Source: Clostridiales bacterium
GTDB lineage: Bacteria > Bacillota > Clostridia > Christensenellales > JAISNN01
Assembly: GCA_031273965.1 (NCBI GenBank)
Contig: JAISQX010000056.1
Span: 1 to 6,694 of the forward strand
Length of the DNA: 6,694 nt
Reading direction: 5' to 3'
The notes below the pieces were generated by a model that saw nothing but the letters and a program-made list of their open reading frames with translations, ran no database searches and was not told where the DNA came from. Shown one piece after another: positions 1 through 6,694 of the stretch (position 1 is its first letter; every line of letters starts with the position of its first letter). The translations under genes were made by a program, and so were the position numbers.

Positions 1-357
1 GACGACAACTCGTATATTTATGCTTACGGAAGTCTGCCTATGATGAATTTTAAGCACTGTCCTAACAAGACTTTCGGAATAAAATGCGGAGATTGCAAAG
101 AAAAGACAATTATAGGCGACAGAAAATATAATTACGATATAATAAGGACAAAGTTGCGCGCGTGTTATCATACGCTGTACAATCCCGTCACGATAAATTT
201 GTCAAAGCACCGTCCAGATTTCAACATTTATCTGAATATGTTAAACCGCGGCGCGCTTGAAATTTCCGACATTATTTTCGCGTTCAAAAACGGACAAATT
301 TGTTCGGACGGCGTAAGCGTCTACACGGCGGGGCACTATAGCAGAGGCGTATTTTAG
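1..357 (+). CDS. U32 family peptidase-like protein, C-terminal fragment (5' end outside window)
   Basis: The reading frame is open from base 1 to the TAG at 355-357, giving 118 visible residues; the methionines near base 40 are internal. The start of the fragment (YAYGSLPMMNFKHCPNK) matches the conserved U32 segment that usually reads like YGxLPLMxxxxCPxK. Four cysteines at visible residues 20, 29, 32 and 55, followed by LYNP, match the C-x(n)-C-x2-C-x(n)-C pattern of U32 proteins. In characterised members such as UbiU/UbiV these hold a 4Fe-4S cluster. The tail ending GHYSRGVF resembles the end of long clostridial U32 proteins carrying DUF3656. U32 members include TrhP and RlhA, needed for 5-hydroxyuridine in tRNA and 5-hydroxycytidine in rRNA, so a role in RNA hydroxylation is likelier than true proteolysis, but this is family inference. 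The gene precedes mutS2 by 60 bases on the same strand. Family placement is fairly sure; substrate is unknown. Confidence 0.8.
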   Translation, partial: DDNSYIYAYGSLPMMNFKHCPNKTFGIKCGDCKEKTIIGDRKYNYDIIRTKLRACYHTLYNPVTINLSKHRPDFNIYLNMLNRGALEISDIIFAFKNGQICSDGVSVYTAGHYSRGVF

Positions 358-417
358 AGCCTGCTCCGTCATTGATACTGATAAACTGTCGGTAAACAAA
401 CAAAAAAGGTTATTTTT

Positions 418-2790
418 ATGATTAAAAGCAAGGTCTTGAGTACTCTTGAATATGATAAAATTTTGGAGCGGCTAAAAAAATTTGCCGCTTCCGAAAGGGC
501 AAAATCAGATATCCTCAGGCTGTCGCCGTCGACGGAATATCAAAAGGTTTCCGCGCTTTTAGACGAAACGGTCGAAGCCGATATAATATTATACGAATAC
601 GATGCAAATTTATCGTTGTGTTTTGACGATATATGTCCCGTTTTGGAACGCGCAAAAAAAATGTCGCTCTTGACGCCGGAAGAGATTTTGAAGATAGGAC
701 GGTTTTTGAAAGCGGCAAGGCAGACGAAGATCGCCGTTATGAGCGTTGAAGACGTAAGAATAACGCTTCTGAGAGAAAAAGCCAACCTGTTATATATAGA
801 TAAAACTCTTGAGGAGAGGATAATAAGCTCCATAATCGGTCCGTATGAGATAGCCGATACCGCTTCGGCGGAGCTTAAGGCAATACGCGATAAAATAAAA
901 AAATGCAACGAGGAAATACGCGCAAAACTAAATCATTTCATAACTTCCGCGTCTTACCAAAAATATTTGCAGGATAATGTCGTAACCGTAAGAGACGGCA
1001 GGCACGTGATTTTGGTTAAAAGCCAGTTTAAGGGCATGATTCCGGGACTTGTGCACGGTCAATCGGCGACGGGCGCAACTCTATATGTGGAGCCGATGTC
1101 GGTCTTTGAGATGAACAACAAGCTAAAGGCTTTGTTGTCCGACGAGGAATTTGAAAAGGAACGCATCCTCCGCGAATTTACCGCGATTATAGGCGCGAAC
1201 CATGGATTTTTAAGTTATGGTTTCGAGCTTATGACGGAGCTTGACATAATATTTGCAAAAGCCGCTTACGCCAAGAGCATAAACGCCGTACGCCCCGAAA
1301 TAGACAAAAAAAACCGTATCAACATAATATACGGACGGCATCCCTTGATAAACGAACGCAGCGTGGTTCCCGTTAGCATTAAACTCGGCGGCGAATACAA
1401 TATCCTCATGATAACGGGTCCCAATACGGGAGGAAAAACCGTCACATTAAAGCTTACGGGGCTTTTGACGCTTATGGCTCAAACCGGGCTTTTTATACCG
1501 GCGCATGAGGATAGCTCCGTCGGAGTTTTCTCGGCTGTCTTTTCGGACATAGGCGACGAGCAAAGCATAGAGCAAAGCCTAAGCACTTTTTCGTCGCATA
1601 TGACAAATATAATAAAAATACTTGATGAATTTGATAAAAATTCTCTGCTTCTTCTTGACGAACTCGGAGCGGGAACCGATCCGGCGGAGGGAGCGGCTTT
1701 GGCGCTCGCCATTACGTCGCACATAAAGAATAAAGGGGCAAAAGCCGTAATTACAACTCATTACGACGAGTTGAAAGAGTTTTCGCTTACGGAAGCGGAG
1801 ATAGAAAACGCGTCTATGGATTTTGACCCCGTGAGTTTTGAGCCTACTTATAAACTCATAATAGGTATTCCGGGCGCGTCAAACGCCATAAGAATAGCCG
1901 AAAGATTGGGACTCAACGGAGATATTGTAAAACATGCCGAAAGCCTTATAGGAAGCGAGCGCAGGCAATTTGAAAATATCATTATATCCGCCGAACGCGC
2001 GCGGAAAAAAGCCGTGGAAAATTTCGAAATTTCAAAAAAAGAACGTGAAGAGACCGAACGTCGCCTTACGGAAGTTACCGAAGAGCAAAAAAAACTTGAT
2101 AAAGAGCGTGAAAGATTTAGAGCCGATATAAAAAAGCAAACTCAAAGGCTTATAGAAGAGGCGGCGGAAGAAGCGGAAGCTATAATTTCCTCTCTAAAAG
2201 AACAGTTAAAAAAGAATGACGAGTCCGCGCTTTTTGAGGCAAACAGACTAAAAAAACGTCTGGAGAATCTTGCGGCAAAAGATAATAATGAAGAGCAAGG
2301 CGCCTTTAAGGACTCCGTCGATGACAAAATTATAAGAGAAGACGGAGAAATAGAACCCGGTTGCTCCGTGTATGTCAAATCCATAAAGGCAAAGGGCATA
2401 GTGGCGGATGTTTCTACAAAAAACCTTCTGATAAAAATCGGAGCCGTTACCACTCGTATAAAAATCGACGACGTATTCAAGATAAAAAGTCAAAATAGCA
2501 AAGAGACAAAGGTCGTTAATATAAACAAACCTTTAAATATCGAGAGCGTTCCGTCGGAAATCAACCTATTAGGTAAAAATATCGACGAGGCGATTTACAT
2601 GGTGGATAATTTTATAGACAGAGCGGTGACCGGCGGTTTGGGAGAGGTTAAGATTATTCACGGAGTAGGCACGGGAAAGCTCGGCCGCGCAATCCAACAG
2701 CACCTAAGCGCCCATAAAAACGCCGCTTCTTTCCGATACGGCGTTTATGGAGAAGGGGAACGCGGAGTAACGTTTGTCAAATTAAAATAA
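418..2790 (+). CDS. mutS2: MutS2 family ATPase/endonuclease with C-terminal Smr domain
   Basis: At 790 residues this is full length for MutS2 (Bacillus subtilis MutS2 is about 785). The N-terminal half is the MutS core/clamp region, with the conserved block VTVRDGRHVI near residues 190-199, and it lacks the mismatch-recognition domain of MutS. The ATPase has Walker A GPNTGGKT (334-341), the signature stretch QSLSTFSSHM (386-395), Walker B LLLLDE (410-415) and the switch histidine H448. A charged helical, probably coiled-coil stretch covers about 512-622, followed by a KOW-like beta segment (about 645-690) and a Smr domain (about 715-790). The Smr HGVGTG (748-753) is intact, but the usual LDLRG reads INLLG (715-719). 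The family binds branched DNA and, in Bacillus, acts on collided ribosomes; which role applies here is not shown. The ATG at 418 has AAGG at 406-409, 8 bases upstream, and the N-terminus aligns with the usual family start. Confidence 0.95.
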   Translation: MIKSKVLSTLEYDKILERLKKFAASERAKSDILRLSPSTEYQKVSALLDETVEADIILYEYDANLSLCFDDICPVLERAKKMSLLTPEEILKIGRFLKAARQTKIAVMSVEDVRITLLREKANLLYIDKTLEERIISSIIGPYEIADTASAELKAIRDKIKKCNEEIRAKLNHFITSASYQKYLQDNVVTVRDGRHVILVKSQFKGMIPGLVHGQSATGATLYVEPMSVFEMNNKLKALLSDEEFEKERILREFTAIIGANHGFLSYGFELMTELDIIFAKAAYAKSINAVRPEIDKKNRINIIYGRHPLINERSVVPVSIKLGGEYNILMITGPNTGGKTVTLKLTGLLTLMAQTGLFIPAHEDSSVGVFSAVFSDIGDEQSIEQSLSTFSSHMTNIIKILDEFDKNSLLLLDELGAGTDPAEGAALALAITSHIKNKGAKAVITTHYDELKEFSLTEAEIENASMDFDPVSFEPTYKLIIGIPGASNAIRIAERLGLNGDIVKHAESLIGSERRQFENIIISAERARKKAVENFEISKKEREETERRLTEVTEEQKKLDKERERFRADIKKQTQRLIEEAAEEAEAIISSLKEQLKKNDESALFEANRLKKRLENLAAKDNNEEQGAFKDSVDDKIIREDGEIEPGCSVYVKSIKAKGIVADVSTKNLLIKIGAVTTRIKIDDVFKIKSQNSKETKVVNINKPLNIESVPSEINLLGKNIDEAIYMVDNFIDRAVTGGLGEVKIIHGVGTGKLGRAIQQHLSAHKNAASFRYGVYGEGERGVTFVKLK

Positions 2791-2875
2791 AAAGATAGGA
2801 CTAAGGCAAACCTATGCGCCTAAACACCAATTGCGTCGCCGCCTGGGTTAGCTTTATAAATGGAGAATTAAAATT

Positions 2876-3994
2876 ATGATATACCTTGACAATGCGGCTA
2901 CTACCGCCGTATTTGACGAATGCAACGACATAATACGCGAGTATAATTCGTTGAAATATTTCAATCCGTCGGCTCTTTATGGGCATGCGTCGGGAGCGGC
3001 GCGCGATTTAAAGACTGCGCGTGAAAATATCTTGAGACATTTAGGCGGCTTAAATAACGGAAATCTTATATTTACGGCTTCGGGAACCGAGGCGAACAAT
3101 ATCGCTCTGCTTTGTAAATCGTTCAAAAAATACTCGCGTATAATAATTTCCGCGGCGGAACACGATGCGGTATACAACACGGCGGCATATCTGAAACAGA
3201 AGGATTTTGAGGTGATAATATGTCCGGTAGACGGGTTCGGGCGCGTAAACCCCGAGGAATTGGCGAATTACGCGGATGAAAACACGGCTTTGGTATCGGT
3301 TATTCACGTATGCAACGAAACGGGTGCCGTGAACGATATCGAAACATCGGTTAAAAAAGTTAAGGAAAAAAGCCCGAAATGTTTATTTCACAGCGACGGA
3401 GTGCAAGCTTTTAAAAAAATCGATGTGAACGTTTCGAAATTAGGAGTTGATCTTTACACGATAAGCGGACATAAAATTCATGCGCCCAAGGGCGTCGGCG
3501 CGCTGTATTTTAAAAATGGCGTCAATTTAAATACGTTTATTCACGGCGGCGGGCAAGAGTATAACATTCGTTCGGCTACGGAAAATCTTTCATCTATAGC
3601 GGCTTTTTCAAAAGCCGCCGACATAATGAGCCGTAAAAAGATAAACCGGCAATTGCTTGTCGGTTTAAAAGATTTTTTGGCGACGGAATTTGACGCGATA
3701 ATAAATACTCCCGACGGCGATATCAATAATATCTTAAGCGTGGCGTTTAAAGGCATAAAGGGAGAGGTATTACTGCATGCCTTGGAGAAACATGACATCA
3801 TAGTCGGAACAGGTTCGGCTTGTTCGTCGAAGAAAAGCGGTAAAAGAATCGCCGAAGCTCTCAAACTTCCCGAAAATTATGTGCAAGGTATTCTTCGTAT
3901 AAGTATAAACGAGAATACTAATTATAATGAAATACTCGAGTTGCAAGAAAAACTCAAGCTCGAGTATGAGAATCTATCAAAATATAAATCATAA
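2876..3994 (+). CDS. nifS: Cysteine desulfurase, NifS/IscS family (NifZ-like partner of ThiI)
   Basis: A 372-residue PLP-dependent class V aminotransferase-fold enzyme that converts L-cysteine to alanine and passes the sulfur on as an enzyme persulfide. The start MIYLDNAATT is typical of the family. Visible active-site residues are H96 (stacks on PLP, in AAEHDAV), N147 (CNETGA), D174 and Q177 (HSDGVQ), and the PLP lysine K200 in SGHKIHAPKG. The catalytic cysteine is C316 in GTGSACSSKKSG, on a long loop as in the IscS/NifS group rather than the SufS group. The start has GGAG at 2862-2865, 10 bases upstream. The 85-base gap after mutS2 shows no convincing promoter or terminator. thiI begins only 14 bases downstream, and no iscU-like scaffold lies beside it in this window. 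This favours dedicated sulfur delivery to ThiI, as for Bacillus NifZ, over general Fe-S assembly. Family assignment is secure; the partner choice is inferred from context. Confidence 0.93.
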   Translation: MIYLDNAATTAVFDECNDIIREYNSLKYFNPSALYGHASGAARDLKTARENILRHLGGLNNGNLIFTASGTEANNIALLCKSFKKYSRIIISAAEHDAVYNTAAYLKQKDFEVIICPVDGFGRVNPEELANYADENTALVSVIHVCNETGAVNDIETSVKKVKEKSPKCLFHSDGVQAFKKIDVNVSKLGVDLYTISGHKIHAPKGVGALYFKNGVNLNTFIHGGGQEYNIRSATENLSSIAAFSKAADIMSRKKINRQLLVGLKDFLATEFDAIINTPDGDINNILSVAFKGIKGEVLLHALEKHDIIVGTGSACSSKKSGKRIAEALKLPENYVQGILRISINENTNYNEILELQEKLKLEYENLSKYKS

Positions 3995-3999
3995 AATGC

Positions 4000-4005
4000 G
4001 GTGAT
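4000..4005 (+). promoter_or_regulatory. Ribosome binding site of thiI
   Basis: GGTGAT ends 3 bases before the thiI ATG. It matches the downstream part of the extended Shine-Dalgarno consensus AAGGAGGTGATC, so the short spacing is consistent with normal initiation. With the desulfurase stop only 14 bases before thiI, translation of the two genes may be coupled. It supports the ATG at 4009; the out-of-frame ATG at 4004 overlaps the site itself. Confidence 0.6.
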
Positions 4006-4008
4006 GAA

Positions 4009-5163
4009 ATGGAAAAATGTATACTTATTCGTTATGGAGAGATTTTTTTGAAAAGCGGCAACAGATCGTTTTTTGAAGGCTTATTAAAGAAAAACATAAA
4101 GACGGCGCTTGCGGGAATAAAATTTTCGATTAATTCTTCACAAACACGTTACTATGTGGGAGAATATGCGGAAAACGACGAGGAAGAGATAATAAATAGA
4201 CTAAAAAAAGTCTTCGGTATCCACTCTCTAAGCGTATGTTATAAGTTAAAAACCGATTTGGAAGCGCTTCGCGCCGCCGTGTGCAAGGTTTTTAATAAAG
4301 AAGGAAAATTCCGAGTGACGGTCAACCGCGCCGATAAACGCGTGCAAAAAAGCTCTATGGATATAGCGAAATATCTCGGGGCGGCACTCTTAGACGTATC
4401 GGGCGGCGGATTGAAAGTGGATCTTTTTGATTTTGATTATGAAATAAACGTAGATATCAGAGAAAACGGATCGACTTACTTGTTTTACGATAAAATTCCC
4501 GGCGCCGGCGGTCTGCCCGTAGGAAGCTCAGGAAAAGGATTATTGCTTTTATCGGGCGGGATAGACAGTCCCGTTGCGGGATATATGGCTTTGAAGCGCG
4601 GGATGAAGATCTCGGCGCTACATTTTCACAGCTTTCCTTACACAAGCGTTCGGGCAAAGGAAAAGGTAACCGAGCTTGCCGAACTTTTAAAGAGCTATAC
4701 CGGTGATATTACGTTGTATTTTGTAACCTTTACAGAGATACAGCAAGCAATTCATGAGAAATGCCCCAATGAGTATATGATAACGATAATGCGGCGAATA
4801 ATGATGAGAATTGCCCAAAAATTATCCGTAGCGCAGAAATTTGATGCCGTAATAACCGGCGAAAACCTTGGACAAGTGGCAAGCCAAACGGTAGAAAGTT
4901 TAAAGTCTACGGACAGCGCTACGGATATGCTTATTTTGCGCCCGCTTATATGCTTTGACAAAAAAGAAATAATCGATACGGCGAAAAAAATAGGTACATA
5001 CGATACGAGTATACTGCCGTTTGAGGATTGTTGCACGGTATTTTTACCTAAAAATCCGTCCATTCGCCCAAAGTTGAAAGATGTCGAAGCGGCGGAAAAA
5101 GCGCTTGATATAGATTTGCTAATCGAACAAGCTATAAACGGCATAGAAGTCGTAAGTCTTTAA
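4009..5163 (+). CDS. thiI: tRNA 4-thiouridine synthase ThiI (no rhodanese domain)
   Basis: A 384-residue cytoplasmic enzyme that adenylates U8 of tRNA and replaces its oxygen with sulfur; in some bacteria it also helps supply the thiamin thiazole sulfur. The N-terminus (ILIRYGEIFLKSGNRSFFE) is the conserved ferredoxin-like start. A THUMP RNA-binding domain covers roughly residues 55-160, ending in the linker PGAGGLPVGSSGKG. The PP-loop ATP site is SGGIDS (182-187), and GENLGQVASQT (284-294) is the next conserved block. A cysteine pair C341-C342 sits in FEDCCTVF; one of these, probably C341, corresponds to the reactive Cys344 of E. coli ThiI. The protein ends soon after, so the C-terminal rhodanese domain of E. 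coli ThiI is absent, as in Bacillus ThiI (about 400 residues), which takes sulfur directly from its neighbouring desulfurase. It lies 14 bases after that desulfurase gene, and the TAA at 5161-5163 faces the convergent PBP gene. Confidence 0.95.
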   Translation: MEKCILIRYGEIFLKSGNRSFFEGLLKKNIKTALAGIKFSINSSQTRYYVGEYAENDEEEIINRLKKVFGIHSLSVCYKLKTDLEALRAAVCKVFNKEGKFRVTVNRADKRVQKSSMDIAKYLGAALLDVSGGGLKVDLFDFDYEINVDIRENGSTYLFYDKIPGAGGLPVGSSGKGLLLLSGGIDSPVAGYMALKRGMKISALHFHSFPYTSVRAKEKVTELAELLKSYTGDITLYFVTFTEIQQAIHEKCPNEYMITIMRRIMMRIAQKLSVAQKFDAVITGENLGQVASQTVESLKSTDSATDMLILRPLICFDKKEIIDTAKKIGTYDTSILPFEDCCTVFLPKNPSIRPKLKDVEAAEKALDIDLLIEQAINGIEVVSL

Positions 5164-5239
5164 GAGTCCTATGTATTGGCGTGAAATCGGTCGGCAAATC
5201 GTCTTGTTTTGCGCGTCTTGGCTCCCCCTGTTGGACTCT
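5163..5239. repeat. Seven-base inverted repeat spanning most of the convergent intergenic gap
   Basis: AGAGTCC at 5163-5169, starting on the last base of the thiI stop, is the exact reverse complement of GGACTCT at 5233-5239, leaving a 63-base loop. Inside the loop the heptamer CGTCTTG occurs twice (5200-5206 and 5214-5220), and a 5-base stem GCAAA/TTTGC (5194-5198 with 5208-5212) is possible. No U-rich run follows on either strand, so it is not a classical terminator. A match of this size could occur by chance in 90 bases. Confidence 0.3.
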
Positions 5240-5245
5240 AACCAA

Positions 5246-5266
5246 TGACATGTCGGTTACATGTCA
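5246..5266. repeat. Perfect 8-base inverted repeat (hairpin) over the PBP stop codon
   Basis: TGACATGT (5246-5253) and ACATGTCA (5259-5266) are perfect reverse complements separated by 5 bases. The PBP stop codon (TAA on the - strand, 5257-5259) falls at the loop and stem junction. The hairpin lies between two convergent genes, where a shared transcript end is expected, so it may help stop or protect the 3' end of one or both transcripts. Neither side is followed directly by a U-tract; on the + strand the nearest T run is at about 5281-5286, inside the PBP gene. The stem is visible in the sequence; a role in termination is a guess. Confidence 0.45.
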
Positions 5267-6694
5267 ATGCGTGAATCTTCGTTTTTTGCGCGCATAATAT
5301 CCGACACCTTTAGTATATCGCCGTCGTAATCGACTATGCCGTCGGGTCTCTCAAAATCCGCCGGTAAAAAACCGGTGTACAGCTTTGAAAGTATCTCTTT
5401 AGCGACTAAAGTCGGGTAGCCGCCGCCGGTAACTTGAGACGATAGAGCGTTTTCCGTTTTATTTGAAAGATTGCCTTGCCAACATAATATGGTATGGCAA
5501 GTCGTATATGATAAGTTCCATGCGTCATTATTTAGACTCTTGTCCGTATTATTCGATACGGTGCCGGTTTTTGACGCCGTGTCAAACGTTAAAGGCGACA
5601 AAAGCTTGGCGGTGCCGCGCTTAGCCGTATCTTTTAATATATCCGTCATGATATATGCGTCCTCGGCGCTTATAATGCTTTTGTATGAAAGACCTTTTTC
5701 ATATATTAGGTTGCCGTTTTGGTCGCATATCTTTTTTATAAAGCCTATATCCTTATAGTTTCCCGAATTTGCCAGCATGGTATAACCCGAAATGAGTTCG
5801 ATAGGAGTAAGCCCTCTGCGTAAACCTCCCAATGCGATATTCACGCCGTCGCTTTTGTCAAGCTCAATGCCCATCGTAAGCGCAAAGGCTTTCGACTTTT
5901 CCACCGTTAGCATTTTGAGTATTTCCACAGCCGAGACGTTCGACGATTGCATTACCAAATTCCTTACCGTAGTTCGTCCTGCATATTTTTCTTTGAAATT
6001 TGAAGGCGAATATCCGTCGAAGCTTTTTTTTACGTCGTCTATTTTGGTTAGCGGCGTTATGAGATTTTCGCTAAAAGCCGGAGCATATACAAAAATAGGT
6101 TTTGCGGCGGAACCCGGTTGCCGTCTTAAATCAAAGATGTTATTGATATAGCTATTGATGTAAAAAGCGTTTATACCTCCGTCATGATTATCGACAATCA
6201 TAGACATGGCGTCGGGAAGTTTTCCGTTTTTATTCTTCAAAAGATGCGCTTCATCGGTTACGGCTCCGTAAAGAATTTTCTGTTCTTGCTCGTCAAAATA
6301 AGTATAAATTTTATATTCGGATAATAAAAGCTCCTTTGTGGTAAGACCGGTTATTTTGGATGCTTCGTCCAAAACTCCTTCGACATAAGCGGCGTTAATC
6401 GTCTCTTCGTGCTTTTTGTCGGAGACGCTTATTTTTTTTACTCTTGCCGCAAGTTCTTGTTCTTCAGTGATAAAATTGTTGTCCTTCATTTGTCTTAGGA
6501 TGAGATTTCGCCGCTCGTATGAGTTCTGCGGGTTTTTGAGCGGCGAAAACCGCGACGGATTTTTTACAACCGCGGCTATAGTCGCGCATTCCGATAAATT
6601 TAGGGATTTTAAATCCTTGTCAAAAAACATTTTTGCGGCGTTTTTTATGCCGTAAATGCCGTTCCCAAAATATAAACCGTTGAGATAAGCCTCC
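5257..6694 (-). CDS. Class A penicillin-binding protein (transglycosylase/transpeptidase), N-terminus outside window
   Basis: 478 residues are visible on the - strand. The frame is still open at base 6694, so the Met codon at 6628-6630 is internal. The visible part begins inside the GT51 glycosyltransferase domain at EAYLNGLYFGNGIYGI (motif IV), followed by the KNPSRFSPLKNP segment and RRNLILRQM (motif V). The N-terminal membrane anchor and the catalytic EDxxF glutamate lie beyond the edge. The transpeptidase domain has all three penicillin-binding motifs: SAAK (nucleophile serine codon 6109-6111, lysine 6100-6102), SSN (5938-5946) and KTG (5563-5571), so it should be active. Such enzymes polymerise lipid II into glycan strands and cross-link the stem peptides outside the membrane. 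The C-terminus ends about 100 residues after KTG with no added PASTA or fibronectin-like domain. It is convergent with thiI and separated by 93 bases, so it is transcribed independently. The class is secure; which PBP1 paralogue is not resolvable. Confidence 0.93.
   Translation of the reverse strand, partial: EAYLNGLYFGNGIYGIKNAAKMFFDKDLKSLNLSECATIAAVVKNPSRFSPLKNPQNSYERRNLILRQMKDNNFITEEQELAARVKKISVSDKKHEETINAAYVEGVLDEASKITGLTTKELLLSEYKIYTYFDEQEQKILYGAVTDEAHLLKNKNGKLPDAMSMIVDNHDGGINAFYINSYINNIFDLRRQPGSAAKPIFVYAPAFSENLITPLTKIDDVKKSFDGYSPSNFKEKYAGRTTVRNLVMQSSNVSAVEILKMLTVEKSKAFALTMGIELDKSDGVNIALGGLRRGLTPIELISGYTMLANSGNYKDIGFIKKICDQNGNLIYEKGLSYKSIISAEDAYIMTDILKDTAKRGTAKLLSPLTFDTASKTGTVSNNTDKSLNNDAWNLSYTTCHTILCWQGNLSNKTENALSSQVTGGGYPTLVAKEILSKLYTGFLPADFERPDGIVDYDGDILKVSDIMRAKNEDSRIDM

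Noticed and set aside
40..45. ATG-ATG as the start of a small 105-residue protein
   Set aside because: The same frame is open to base 1 and the residues before it (YAYGSLP) belong to the conserved U32 block, so this is the tail of a longer gene.
540..908. Antisense open frame of 122 codons inside mutS2
   Set aside because: It lies wholly inside a strongly conserved gene, has no recognisable domain, and is explained by codon composition. The other long antisense frames inside mutS2, the desulfurase, thiI and PBP genes were rejected for the same reason.
2797..2830. Terminator between mutS2 and the desulfurase gene
   Set aside because: Only a four-base AGGC/GCCT pairing is visible and no T run follows, too weak to call.
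2831..2860. Promoter-like TTGCGT and TATAAA with 18-base spacing before the desulfurase gene
   Set aside because: The -35 match is only three of six, and the -10 sits so close to the gene that transcription would start at or after the GGAG ribosome binding site, leaving no usable leader.
5163..5243. Possible tRNA gene in the thiI-PBP gap (7-base acceptor-like stem with CCA nearby)
   Set aside because: The bases before GGACTCT do not form a T arm with a TTC-type loop, no anticodon or D stem fits, and the CCA is one base out of place for a single discriminator base.
6628..6630. Met codon as the start of the PBP gene
   Set aside because: The frame continues upstream to the window edge and encodes the conserved GT51 segment EAYLNGLYFGNGIYG, so the true start is beyond base 6694.

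Overview
The window looks like a piece of a Bacillota chromosome, most likely from a Clostridia-like lineage. The basis is a MutS2 with a C-terminal Smr domain, a cysteine desulfurase directly followed by a ThiI without a rhodanese domain (the arrangement of the Bacillus nifZ-thiI pair), a clostridial-type U32 protein tail next to mutS2, and AT-leaning codon use with many ATA isoleucine codons. Genus or family cannot be fixed by reading alone. Coding density is high and no gene-free stretch exceeds 100 bases.

Layout. On the + strand: the C-terminal 118 residues of a U32-family protein (1-357), then mutS2 (418-2790), a NifS/IscS-type cysteine desulfurase (2876-3994) and thiI (4009-5163). The gaps are 60, 85 and 14 bases, and I see no convincing terminator in them, so these four genes plausibly form one transcription unit. 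The fifth gene lies convergently on the - strand (5257 to beyond 6694). It is a class A penicillin-binding protein missing its N-terminus at the window edge. The 93-base convergent gap has two inverted repeats at or near its ends, but neither has the U-tract of a classical intrinsic terminator.

How the genes fit together. The desulfurase and ThiI form a clear functional pair: the desulfurase takes sulfur from cysteine as a persulfide, and ThiI uses it with ATP to make 4-thiouridine in tRNA (and, in some organisms, to supply thiamin thiazole sulfur). The U32 fragment keeps a four-cysteine pattern like that of Fe-S-containing U32 proteins, some of which hydroxylate tRNA or rRNA. MutS2 in Bacillus acts on collided ribosomes as well as having been studied in recombination. 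The + strand block therefore has a translation and tRNA-modification theme. The PBP belongs to cell-wall synthesis and appears to be a separate unit.

I found no mobile element, CRISPR array, RNA gene or clearly new system. The oddest point is the MutS2 Smr domain, where the usual LDLRG motif reads INLLG while the HGxGTG motif is intact.
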